Source: Datura wrightii (lineage: Eukaryota; Streptophyta; Magnoliopsida; Solanales; Solanaceae). From it: a stretch of 64,000 bases of DNA. Under the pieces are notes generated by a model. It made no database searches. It worked only from the letters and a program-made list of their open reading frames with translations, and was not told the DNA's origin. Location: NCBI GenBank assembly GCA_035772735.1, contig JASDFA010000007.1:80735501-80799500 (forward strand). The letters run 5' to 3'. The position numbers were made by a program, and so were the translations under genes. Shown here in pieces: positions 10,350 to 21,619 of this stretch. Numbering within the stretch: the first letter of the stretch is position 1; every line of letters starts with the position of its first letter.

Positions 10350-12638
10350 TAGTCAAGACCCGAACGGAGGCCTGGATCGCAACACGGGACAAGGAGCCAT
10401 AAGAGACCCCAAGTCAACCCATGGCATAACAATACATATAACTCAATCAAGGAAACTAAATAATCACAATATAATCATAGCGTAAGTCTAACTTGAACAT
10501 AACATCACAATACGAAATCCAAAGCTGAATTCATGCATATGTCTGAAAAGCCTCTAAACCTAGTGAGTTGATGGGACAAGACCCCAACTAACTCAATAAA
10601 ACTTAAACGAAAATACATGTAAGAAATCTAGTCTAATCCTCTGGAGATAAGGACTAACCGTAAATATGAATGGCAATTATGATAAGCTAACTATGAACAG
10701 GATTGAACTTGAGAGTCGGGTCCTATATCATAAAATGATACAACATATAGTATATGGTTAGTACATGGAATGTACCGAGTATGCAGGGCAAGTAAAACCG
10801 CTAAAGTAAAATCATTTAAAAACAATGCATAATGTAAACATAAACATTAAGAATCTGAGAGTAGAGCTTGCATGCATTCTTTCTGATATCATGATCTCTT
10901 CATAACATAACATAACATCATAACATCATAACTGAATCAATTTACTCAAAGCTAAATGCTGACATTTGTAAGTAAAGTTGAACATTGAGTCAAACCTGCT
11001 TTAGAACATGCATATATATAAATCTCATGAGTAACAAAATATGCATATCCAAAATGATGAGGAACAATGTGAGACACATCTTTTAACTGACATACCACGA
11101 TAGAGCTTATGTGGTCCCAACTATCGCACTCAAGTGGGTAGATCCCTCCAAAGCCTTGCCAGGGCTAGAGATGATACCATGATATCGATATCAAGCTCAT
11201 TGGCCATTAGGGCTGGGGATATTTCACAAGGGAGGTCCCGAAGTAATATATATAATAGTATCAACCTACGTTGGCACGTAGTTCTGAGGCATAGGGTGAT
11301 TCACCCTTAGCTTGCTCGGTGCTAAATAGTACTCCCAAAAACATGCATATGCTCTACATCATTTTATAACGAAGCTCAACATCGTCTATTGATGATGCTC
11401 AAAACATACCATAACTTGAAAATATAATTGGGAGTCTTCGCTCCAAAAGCATATGGTAAGCTTAGTTTGGAAAATCATACTTCATACTTAAACATGTGGG
11501 CATTGCCCAAAGATTTATCTTACTTAGAAATACTCAATTCTCATCGAAAACTTAAATGTAAACATGGGTAGCTTTAAAATATTCTTTTCATCATAATATC
11601 TGATCATTATCATACATTCATCACAAATCTCATCTTTTATGAACTTCTTATCAATGGGCTTTTAAATTCATAAAACTAGAAACATGATTTTAATTGAAAG
11701 CATTATAAAAATTACCTATGCTTCATAATTCAATAGTAGAATCATAATTAAATCATACTCATGTATAGGAATAGGAGATTCATGCATTTGGGTTAAAACA
11801 CCATATATTAGACATAGAATTCTCATGATTTAGAGTGGGGTTGGACAAGAGTGAAAGAAATCACCCATTCATAACCGTACATACCTGCTGGTACCTGATT
11901 TTTACACTTCTTTAGATGCCTAATAGGAAATTGAAATGAAATTGATGAATGGTAGGCTTGATCACCCTCTCTAGTCTCCTACCTTGCACGCATAAATGAA
12001 TGAGGCCTAAAATGAACTTAACCCCTTTAAAAGTCACTCTTTATAACTCAAAATGATGTAGTTTAGGCCTTAGGATCTTAGGAATTATGGAAAAGCCCTT
12101 ACTAAATTCGTAATAAATAACTGTTAGGTGGTCCCAATGAGGGATCTAATGATTCGTTTCCAAGGATCATGACTCATGGTGTTGTTCGTGAAGTACACTG
12201 CTCAACAAGTCTCCTGGGCTCATAGCGGAAGACCTAACGACTTGTCATCTTGTGACCACAACTCATGGTCACCATCCGTAAGTGCACTACCCTAGCTTCA
12301 ACAAAAACATACCCTATTTGACCATGACTCACCTCACAAATTATTGGGACTAACCACGACTTATGGGATCCTCTCATCGAGTGCACTGCCTCTCTTCTTC
12401 TCTATTCTTTCCTTACCACCCTACGACTGACCTAACGACTCGTGGCATCTGACCATCAGTCGTTGTCACGCCCGTGGAGATCCTTGTTCTCAAATTTCCA
12501 AACTCCTCACTAGTCTCCCACGTGTCACATCACGACTAATGGGTTGCACCAACAAGTCATCTCACGACTCGTTCTACGCCTGGTGTATGTTTTTAAACTT
12601 TTCTCTATTTTCACTCCCAGGTCTGATCTGGTGTAACA
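10350..12638 (-). repeat. TK2 5' LTR
   Basis: Begins near TAGTCAAGACC and ends GGTGTAACA, then the duplication TCATA at 12639-12643. About 2.29 kb, collinear with the 3' LTR at 1749-4068 but with many substitutions and small indels, for example loss of about 65 bp near 11400. Confidence 0.9.
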
Positions 12639-14067
12639 TCATACCTATGTTGGCGTGTAGTTCTGAGGCATAGGGTTGACTGACCTTAAACCTACTTGGT
12701 GGTAGACATTACTCCCAAAAACATACATATGCTCTCTATCTTTTCTCAACGAAGTTGACCGTCGTCTAGTGACAAAGTTGAATAATCATATAGATATAAA
12801 ATTTTAAATCATATATGAGGAGTCTTGGCTCAAACCATAACACATAACATAATTGGGAGTCTTGACTCCAAAACCATGTGGTAAGCTAATTCGTGAAATC
12901 ATAAATCCTACTTGAACATATGGGTTTGCCCAATACTTAAACATGCTTGAAAATGCTTGATTCACTTGAAAACATGATCATAGACATGGGTAACTTAAAA
13001 ACATTCTTTTTATCATAAATATCTCATAATATTTGAACAAACATCATAGATCTAAATTTTCATGAGCTTTCGTGGATGGGCATCATAATTTGTAAAACTT
13101 GAAAAACATGATTTATAATTGAAAACATTGTAAAATTTTCCCATTCATCATAATTCAACAATAGAAAGATGCTTAGATCATATCCATGGTAGAAGCTCAG
13201 GAAATTCGTGCATTGGGTAAAACCCCATAGGATCAACATATAGATTTTCATGAATTAGAGAAGGATTGGACATGGGTGTGACCAAATTCACCCACTCATA
13301 ACCCTTCATACTTGAGAGAATATGATTCTACAACTTCTCTAATTGCCCAAGGAAGAATTGAGAAGAACTTGGAAGAAAATATGCTTGATCATCTCTCTAG
13401 ACTCCTAAGCTTGCATGCATAAATAGGAATAGCTTAGAGTGAACTTACCCCTCATAAAACTCGCTATTCATAGCCTAAAATGACGTAGTTTAGGCCTTAG
13501 GATCATAGGAATTACAGAAAAATCCTTAATAAACTCATAGGGAAAAATTGACTGCTAGTCGCAATGAGGGACTAGACGAGTCGTTGTCCCAGGCCACGAC
13601 TCGTGGCCACCAACCATCCTGTACACCACCACAAATTCAACACTGGTCATTACGGGGGACCTAACGGTTCGTTACTAGTGACCCCGACTTGTGGTCACCT
13701 CTCGTCCTCTACATTGCCAGAAATAACCAAGGGGTCACCACGGGCGACACCACAACTCGTGGTGCTTCCCAATGAGTCGTGATGAGGACCTGTTAAGTGC
13801 ACTATCCCATACTTCCTCTTCTTTCATCCATCCCTGAGCATGGATGACCTAACAGCTCGGGGGGCTGACCACGACTCGTGGTCACACCCATGGTCACCCT
13901 AACTTGAAAATTTCCAAACAAATCAAAACTAAGCACCATCAGTCACTTAATGAATCGTGGTCATTCTGACAGGTCACAAGACGACTCTTTCTGTGACCTG
14001 GTGAAGAAAAACCTATTTTATCTATTTCAACTCTCGAGTCTGATCATAGGGATTTCGGGGTATAACA
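12639..14067 (-). repeat. TK1 5' LTR, second piece
   Basis: Resumes the TK1 LTR after TK2 (TCATACCTATGTTGGCGTG) and ends TCGGGGTATAACA. The next bases AGGAA (14068-14072) belong to the TK3 integrase and should be the TK1 target duplication; its partner is left of the window. The part from about 13560 to 13990 is packed with ACGACTCGT-type palindromes. Confidence 0.87.
13867..13883. repeat. LTR palindrome GACCACGACTCGTGGTC
   Basis: Perfect inverted repeat with 8-bp arms around one base. Near-copies lie throughout the same part of every TK LTR in the window (for example 13600, 13755, 23765, 24115, 33880, 41110). Confidence 0.85.
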
Positions 14068-14530
14068 AGGAAATGGGCTGCTTTAGTCAACATATCTACA
14101 ACAATCCAAATAGAGTCATAGTCAACGAGTGGGAGGTAACCCTGTAATGAAGTCCATATTGATTTCCTCCACTTCCAAGTAGGGATACTATTTTCTTGAA
14201 GCACAACTCCAAGTCTTTGATGCTCAACCTTGACCTGTTGACAATTTGGATACCTTTCCACAAACTCTATTATGTATTTCTTCATGTTATTTCACCAATA
14301 AACTTCCCATAGGTCACGGTACATCTTGGTTGTACCTGAATGTATAGAATATCTGGAACCATGAGCAACACCTGGAACAAACAAATGACCATGATATCAT
14401 AGTACACTATCTCTCCCTTGGGAGAAAACCTCCACCTTCTGATTTTGAGCAAATTCCTTCAACTTTACCAAAATAGACTCCTCGTCTTACCTAGCCTTTT
14501 GATTTTTATCACCAAGGAATATTTTGATCC
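14068..14530 (-). pseudogene. TK3 integrase fragment (cut by TK1)
   Basis: Holds the zinc-binding end (YPNCQQVKVEHQRLG, first Cys of the pair changed to Tyr) and the start of the core (YDSIWIVVDMLTKAAHFLVI). It stops at the TK1 LTR before the second catalytic Asp. A one-base loss after the conserved TWKW shifts the frame. Confidence 0.82.
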
Positions 14531-15860
14531 ATTTTTAATAACGACACCGCCATCTGTCGAGTCAACAATACGAATTCCTACTCATGCAAGATGATGCATA
14601 TCCTTCACTAACTCTTTCCTCTCCTTGTCTACATGGGAGACACTCTCCATAGAAAGCCTGTTAAGAGCGTCAGCCACTACATTAGCCTTGCCCGTATTAT
14701 AAAGTATACTTATATCATAATCTTTAAGAAGCTCCAACCACCTTCTTTGATGTAGATTTAGATCCTTATGAGTAAACACGTATTGTAGGCTCTTGTGGTC
14801 CATAAACACATCCACATGGACCCCGTAAAGATAGTGTCTCAAAATCTTCAAGGAAAATACTACTGCCGAAACTCAAGATCGTGAGTCGGGTAGTTCTTTT
14901 CATGGACTTTCAACTGCAAGAAGCATAGGCTATAACCTTACCGTGCTATATTAATACACAACCAAGGCCAATCCTTGAGGCATAATAATATACCAAAAAA
15001 CCATCAGTACCCTCAGGTAGAGTCAATACTGGTGCTGAGGTGAGTCGAGTCTTCAACTCTTGGAAGCTCTTTTCACAGGCCTCCGACCATTGAAACTGCA
15101 CTTTCTTCTAGGTCAACTTGGTCAACAGTGTTGCAATGGATTAAAATCCTTCCACAAACCTCCTGTAATAACCAGCTAAGTCCAAAAACTCTTGATATTC
15201 AAAGGACTCACTGGTCTAGGCCAATTCTTCACAGCTTCTATCTTTCGAGAGTCTACTTGTACATCCTCAATGGACACCACATGACCCAAAAATGCTATCG
15301 AGTTTAACCAAAACTCACACTTGCTGAATATAGCATGCAATTGGTGATCTTAAGAGTCTGTAGCACCACTCTCAAATGAGTGGCATGCTCCTCCTTACTC
15401 CGAGAGTATATGAGAATGTCATCTATGAACACAATAACGAACATGTCCAAGTACGAATTGAACACCCTATTCATCAAATCCATAAAAGTTGTAGGAGCTT
15501 TCGTTAGTCCAAAAGACATAACTACAAACTCATAGTGACCATACCGAGTCCTGAAGGCTATCTTTGGGATGTTACTCTCTCTAACCCTGAGTTGATGATA
15601 TCAAGATCTGAGGTCTATCATTGGAAACACTTGGCACCCTGAAGCAGGTCAAACAAGTCATCAATTCTAGGGAGAGGATACCTATTCTTGACGGTGACCT
15701 TGTTCAATTATTGATAACCAATTCACATCCGAAGGGAACCATCCTTCTTCCGGACAAAGAGTACCTGTGTACCCCATGGGGATTTTCTAGGTCTGATGAA
15801 ACCCTTGTCTAAGAGATCCTTCAACTGCTCCTTCAACTCATTTAGCTCAACTGGAGCCAT
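14531..15860 (-). pseudogene. TK3 reverse transcriptase-RNase H (broken)
   Basis: RT catalytic FIDDIL at about 15410-15425 lies in an open stretch 15519-15304 (MSFGLTKAPTTFMDLMNRVF). RNase H shows FMDHKSLQYVF and the closing NVVADALNRLS with their Asp residues, but the first catalytic Asp is Tyr (YYASRIGL near 14990). Frameshifts and stops occur at several places, including within the CIDYRQLNK motif near 15705. Confidence 0.85.
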
Positions 15861-16530
15861 TCTTTAAGGAGGGCTATATATAGGTTGCGTATCGAGAAGA
15901 AGGTCAATACCAAAATCGATCTCCCTCTTGGGAGGAATTCTTGATAAATTATCTAGAAACACTTCAAGATATTCACACACTATAGGAACTGACTCAATAG
16001 TTGGGGTTTTGGATGTAGTATCCTTAACCCTAACTAGATGGTGCACACAACCCTTATAGATCATCTTTCTGGCTTTAAGGTAAGAAATAAAACGACCTAC
16101 AGGAACAGCTGAACTACCCTTCCACTCTAGGACTGGCTCACCCAGAAATCGGAACTCTACTGCGCGTGTTCTATAATTCACTGAGGCATAACATGCATGT
16201 AGACAATTAATGCCAAAGATAACATAAAAATTTGTCATGGCTAGCTCTACTAAATCTGCTAAGATGACTTGCTGAAAGACTGGGAGAGGGCAATTTCTTT
16301 ATACTCATCGAGCCATAACTGAATCACCGACTAGAGTAGAGACTTTAAGGGTTCTGATAGGATTTCGGGACTGACTCTAAAATTACTAGCAACATAGGGC
16401 ATCACAAAAGTTAAGGCATCCCCTCTATCTACTTAAGCATATACAACAAAGTGGAATACTCATAACATACCAGTGACCACATCCAGTGACGTCTCTTGCT
16501 CCTGGCGAGATGCAAGGGCATAAAACCTGT
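15861..16530 (-). pseudogene. TK3 protease and linker (broken)
   Basis: The frame 16238-15864 carries FYVIFGINCLHACYASVNYRT and FRFLGEPVLEWKGS, aligned with TK5 37505-37771; the Trp before LHACYA is Cys. The active-site region around 16380-16450 is split by frameshifts and stops. Confidence 0.78.
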
Positions 16531-16531
16531 T

Positions 16532-16881
16532 CTAGCGCTGACCACCACATGTACTGGTGGACGCACCCTGCTGAGTTGGGCATGCTAGTGCTACTGCTAA
16601 ACTAATAGCCTGAGCATTGCCGCTACCATCATCCTGCCTATCCAAAGGACAATCTTGGTGCCTGTGCCCAGATCTACCACACCCAAAGCAGATATCTGAT
16701 CCATTCAAGCACTCCCCTATGTGATTCTTGCCACACTTCCCATAGAACGGAAAGGTATGCTCCACCTGCATGATCCTCTTTCCCCTCGAACATGATGCTC
16801 TACTCCTTTGATCACCTCATGGTCTAGATGGAGCACTAAGACGATGAATGCATCAGAGATAATTACCATTGATGGGACTAT
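16532..16881 (-). pseudogene. TK3 gag C-terminus with intact zinc knuckle
   Basis: The frame 16771-16532 carries CFGCGRSGHRHQDC (16649-16690), a complete C-X2-C-X4-H-X4-C knuckle, followed by the QQGAST tail also seen in TK5. Gag stops at SL-b; beyond it only about 20 bp separate the insertion from the primer site, so the rest of gag (about 1 kb) was deleted. The target duplication of SL-b is intact, so the deletion came before that insertion. Confidence 0.85.
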
Positions 16882-18312
16882 TGTTCGAGTGGTTTTTGGG
16901 TTATAAAATCAAAACGCAAGTGCACATGGTCAAACAAGTAGTAAGTGGCTTTAGTAAGCTAAGTATCGATCCCACAGAGACTTGGATGAAGTGTAATCTG
17001 CTCAAGTGTACTATATTTTACTTCTAAAAATGCAGACAACAGTGTAACCAAAAGTTTGATAGTTTGTTTTATAATTTTTATACTAAAGCTAAAAACAATT
17101 ATCTACTTTGAATCTGAACTATGAATGAGAGCATGCTGAGGTTAAACGAACATGTAATGAAATTAATTGTCATCATACTTTGGTTAATCTTTTCCTACAG
17201 TTGCTAGCCAAGAACATTTGCCAAGAGATTAAAACTCTCGTATTTAACCTCACTTAAGAATCATGAACCATCCGTCTACATTTCTGTGATCAAATGCAAT
17301 TCATGTTCTAGCCATACAATTCCGGTTCCTAAATTGACTAATACCACTTTCAGGTATATTTCTATCCTGAAAGCAAATCAAAACTCAATTTTCCCAAACC
17401 AAGTAGAGAACATATCCTATTAATTCACAACTTTCCAATTTCTTGCTCTCTCGAGTGAAACCGGACTTTTTAGATTTACATTAACGTAGGCCACACATTA
17501 ATGCAGTAAGAACAAGAATTAATAGAACAACATGGAAGAAAAGATGAAAAACCAAAGAATCAATGATCAAATTTCATCACTATTATTCATAACCTCAGCA
17601 AGGAGAGGAATTAGCCACTCATTTGTGGATTAAACATCTTAAAATGAGTGTTAATCATACAAGCAATTGAATTAAAGAAGAAAGAAAGAGAGAAAACACC
17701 CTGATATTTTCGTCCCTCAACTGCCTGTAACCCACGTCCTTGCTCCACCAAGTCTGAATTATGAAAAATGAACCTAAGTGTGCTATTTATAGTAGTGGGA
17801 CTTTTTCCCGGAATAACAAGCAACGTGTCACGGAGTGCATCGCGGAGCACTGCCTCCGTGACACACTATGGACGCGGAAGCTCTCTGGAACTCACCCGAA
17901 CTTGGCCCCGGCAGCACCCTGCCGCGTTGGCAGCGTGTCACGCTGCTTGGGTAGCGCGTTGGCACCTCTTGGTCTTGCAGCCAACCTGCCGTGGCACGTT
18001 GCCAACGTGCAGGTGGGCTGTTGTGATCAGCCTGCCTGCCGTGGCACGTTGCCGACGCGCAGGTGGGCTGTTTTGTGCCTCCTCTTTGCCGATGTTCGCG
18101 TGTTAATTCCGTTTCCAAGCCTCTACTTCACCAACTCATGGATTAGTTACTCAAAAGTCATCAATACCTACAAAACAAAGGCTAATCATGTTGGTTAGCA
18201 CATATCTTCACTTCATATAAAATTACATGAAAATGTATACAATAACTTAGATAAACAAGACTAATTTAAGTCATAAAACGTATCTCGGGCATGCTATTTT
18301 TGCCTGTGATCA
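16882..18312 (-). mobile_element. SL-b: Athila-type solo LTR inside TK3
   Basis: A 1431-bp LTR, ends TGTTCGAG and GTGATCA, with perfect duplication ACTAT (16877-16881 and 18313-18317). Same family as SL-a and the AT-G LTR. It is longer because a GC-rich segment upstream of its TATA box has expanded (17866-18095). Confidence 0.92.
17783..18095 (-). promoter_or_regulatory. SL-b TATA box and expanded GC-rich module
   Basis: TATAAATAG on the minus strand at 17791-17783, then CGTGTCACGGAG at 17824-17835 and CTCCGTGACAC at 17854-17864. Upstream is a different GC-rich block with a 50-bp tandem duplication starting at 17985 and 18035, each unit starting with CCTGCCGTGGCACGTTGCC; the first holds the palindrome GCACGTTGCCAACGTGC. 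Confidence 0.65.
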
Positions 18313-18335
18313 ACTATTGGCAATGTTCACCTCCC

Positions 18336-18348
18336 GATCTCTGATACA
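18336..18348 (-). other. TK3 primer binding site, degenerate
   Basis: Minus strand TGTATCAGAGATC at the place of the initiator-Met site; two differences from TGGTATCAGAGC. Confidence 0.65.
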
Positions 18349-18353
18349 ATATT

Positions 18354-20613
18354 TTTCACGACCCGAACATAAGCCCAGATTGGGAAACGGGACAAGAAAC
18401 CCCGAGAGGCTCCAAACTAACCCATGTCATGAACATAGTAGCTAAAAACATACAACAAGCAGAAACTGAAATATTAAAACATGCTTAAGCGAAAGTCTTC
18501 ATACATATCAAACTAAAGTAGAGTCAATAATGACAAGCTGATTTTCTACATATTGTTTGAAAAGCCTCTAACATAACTGAAGCTGATGGGACAGTATCCC
18601 CAACTAGATCGACAAATTTTTTTCACTAAAATAGCATAACAATGGATATCTGAATGTCCTCTAAGGATGAGGACTCACCAACGCTAGCTAAAATAGGTAT
18701 GAGAGGAAAGCAGGACTAATGATGCAGCTGATACTAATCCCTCAGACCTGTATCATGAAATGATACAACATAGAGTATGGGGTCAGTACTTAGAATGTAC
18801 ATGGTTAAAATACATAAGAGTTCATAAGAGTAGGACAACATGATCATGAAGTAAATATCATAATATAAACATAAGGGCTCAAGGTTTTCAAACCATATAT
18901 AATCTAGTCATAATCGTAGCCATAAGAGATACTTTATAAAACATAACTTGAGCCAAATTAACATAAACAAAACCATCCATAAATTATGAGGAACAATGGG
19001 AGGACTCATCTTAACCGACACCATCATGATAGAGCTTACATAATGCCCCAACTTTTCGCTCGAGTGAGAAGAGCCATCCCAGGCTTACTTGGAAAGGGAC
19101 GTGCATGATGTGATATCACAGGGGATCCATAAATATATGTATATACCTATGGTGGCGTGTAGTTCTGAGACCACAGGGTTTACTTGAACGCCGGATCTAC
19201 TCGATGCTAGACACTGCTACCAAAAATTGCACGTGAGGCTAATATCATAATCGTGAATCATTTATGAAGTTCATGGCCCAATAAATTATAACATACTTCA
19301 TCATACTTGAAATACATGATTAGCCATGAATAGGGCCCGTGAGTTGGCCAAGAGTCATAAATTCATAAATCATGAAGACCATGCATACTTGTGAAAATTT
19401 CATATATTTGATATTCATAAATCCATGAAGAGTACTTGAAGAGAAATCATAACATGAATCATAAATCATAATTTAGGCTTAGTGAGATCAAAAATCATTG
19501 TAGAATTACAACTTGACTTTTCATGAAACCTTGCATAATTGGGCATAGATTGATTGAGATTTGAAATCATAAAATAACTAATCAATTTAAAAATAAATTC
19601 TTCCCATAAATCTTAAAATAACATTTAGAACATGAAGAGAATTGACCAATAATCAAATCAAAGAGAAATTCATGAATTTGGGCTTAAAACCCCATAAGAT
19701 TATCAATTTAACTTAATACTTGAATTTATGAACATAGAGAGGAATTGGGGCATGAGAGTGAAGAGGAACACTCATTCACAACCTTATATACCTGGGTAAT
19801 CTAATCTTACACTCTCCCTTGAAAGCCCAAAGGAATTGGAGAAGGTATTGGGGAATTTTTCAAGCTTGATCTCCAAGGAAAAACTTTAAACTTGCATGCA
19901 TGGAATGGTAAGGCTTATGAGAGGTTAAGCACCATTAAAGCCCTTCTATCTGAGATTAAAATTATATAGTTTAGGACCTTAGAGCTTAGGAATTACGAAA
20001 ATACCCTTAATGAAAAATCTAGAAATAGAACACTGCCAGTGACCACGACTCATTCCACAAGTAGTACCTCATTCCCATGACTCGTGGTTTCCATCCATTA
20101 CTTCCTTTTAAAATTTCCTCAATTCTTAGGTCGTGCGTATGATGACTTGACAGAACGAGTCATTACACGACACAATGATCCATTGTGTCCTCTCGTTGTC
20201 ACCACTGACTCCACAAATACAATTTCTGAAACTCCCACCATGAGTCACCCCATGAATCGTACCTCTAAACCATGAGTCGTTGGACCCATCCATTACCTCT
20301 GTGCTAATTTTCACTATATCTCTTCATGTGGCACCTTACAACGAGTCGTACCATGACTTGTACTATCCAACCCTGGTATCATAGAGGCAAACAAGGACTT
20401 CAACCCACGACCCGTTACATCAACCAACACGTCATCCCTAGACTCGTTACCACTAAGCCTCCTACTACAGAATCTGACCACGGTTTGTTTCTATGGGTCG
20501 TTACACCTTCCCACAACTCGTACCATGAGTTATTCTGAGTTAAATCTTAGATTTTTCTGCTGTTAACATTTCAAATTCTTGAGTCCAGTCTTAGGCATCC
20601 GGGGGTTATTACA
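18354..20613 (-). repeat. TK3 5' LTR
   Basis: Starts near TTTCACGACCCGAAC and ends GGGGGTTATTACA, about 2.26 kb. Collinear with the other TK LTRs (GGTGGCGTGTAGTTCTGAG near 19153) but among the more divergent ones. The part 20040-20540 is rich in ACGAGTCGT-like palindromes. Confidence 0.85.
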
Positions 20614-21619
20614 ACACTGCACCCAAAACATGCAAATGCTCTCCATCATTTTTCAACGAAGCTAAATCCATCATTTTTTAACGAAGCTGATATTGTAATA
20701 ACATGCATAGTTTGAAATGTTAATATGGGAAGCCTTGGCTCAAAACATACCACAAGCTGAAAGTGGGAGTTCCGACTCCAAAAAGATGTGGTAAGCTAAT
20801 ATTATAAAACTAAACTTCCTCGTGAAAACATACTTAATTCATGGGGGCTTGCCCCAAAACTTTAACATACTTGAGATAGACTTGATAGTCAAAAGCATGG
20901 ATTTATACATGGGTAATCATAAACATTCTTTCACGCTAGATAGCTCATCATACTTGAAAACATAGATCATAAACGAGCCTTGGCTCAAAACAAACCACAA
21001 GCTGAAAGTGGGAGTTCCGACTCCAAAACGATGTGGTAAGCTAATATTATTAAACTGAACTTCCTCATGAAAACATACTTAATTCATAGGGGCTTGCCCC
21101 AAAACTTTAACATACTTGAGATAGACTTGATAGTCAAAAGCATGGATTTATACATGGGTAATCATAAACATTCTTTAACGCTAGATAGCTCATCATACTT
21201 GAAAACATAGATCATAAACTTGACTTTTCATGAAACTTGCATAATGGGGCAAAATTCTTCTAAAACATGAAATCATGAATTTATAATCAATTTGCACATA
21301 AAAACTGCTCATGAATCTTAAAACATCATTTGAAATATGAAGGGGATTGACCCATGAATTAAAAATAGAAAATCTCATAAATTGGGTTTAAACCCCATAG
21401 AATCATACACTTGAATTCATGAACTTGAGATGGGATTTGGGCATGAGAGTGAAGGAAAACTCTAATTCATGACTCTACATACCTGGGTAAGTTGATTCTA
21501 CACCCTTCCTTGAAAGCCAAAGAGATTTGGGAAAGAATTTGAAGATTTCTATGCATGATCTCCTTTGGGATCCTCTAGACTTTCATGCATGGGGAGGGAA
21601 TATGTTAGAATAGGCTAAA
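20614..21619 (-). repeat. TK4 3' LTR, middle piece
   Basis: Matches the TK4 5' LTR from about 30420 (CCAAAACATGCAAATGCTCT). It includes a 245-bp tandem duplication and ends in CTAAA (21615-21619), the target duplication of SL-c. Confidence 0.85.
20731..21219. repeat. 245-bp tandem duplication inside LTR
   Basis: Unit 1 is 20731-20975 and unit 2 is 20976-21219, both starting AGCCTTGGCTCAAAAC and ending CATAGATCATAAAC. I count about seven differences by eye. The TK4 5' LTR has one copy, so the duplication arose in this LTR after insertion. Confidence 0.88.

Larger units (their letters stand above)
1749..12638 (-). mobile_element. TK2: full-length Tekay-like Ty3/gypsy element
   Basis: Complete but decayed element, 10.9 kb including a nested solo LTR (SL-a). 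In minus-strand order: 5' LTR 10350-12638, primer site 10335-10346, gag, protease, RT, RNase H, integrase, chromodomain, polypurine tract 4071-4085, 3' LTR 1749-4068. The perfect target duplication TCATA (1744-1748 and 12639-12643) proves a single insertion into the TK1 5' LTR. The chromodomain and the gag-PR-RT-RH-INT order place it with the Tekay/Del chromoviruses (family knowledge). The two LTRs differ at many sites, so the insertion is old. Confidence 0.93.
14068..20613 (-). mobile_element. TK3: right part of a Tekay-like element
   Basis: Contains the inner part of integrase through gag, primer site and 5' LTR, minus strand. The integrase is cut at 14068 by TK1; its remaining C-terminal part and the 3' LTR lie left of the window. 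On the right, ACACT at 20614-20618 fits the duplicated target in the TK4 3' LTR, whose sequence (TAGACACT then CCAAAA) is known from the other LTRs. Only one side can be seen. Confidence 0.8.

Noticed and set aside
17761..18198. Open frames in both directions in the GC-rich part of SL-b
   Set aside because: GC-rich LTR sequence gives few stops; the frames overlap the TATA region and 50-bp repeats and are absent in SL-a and the AT-G LTR.
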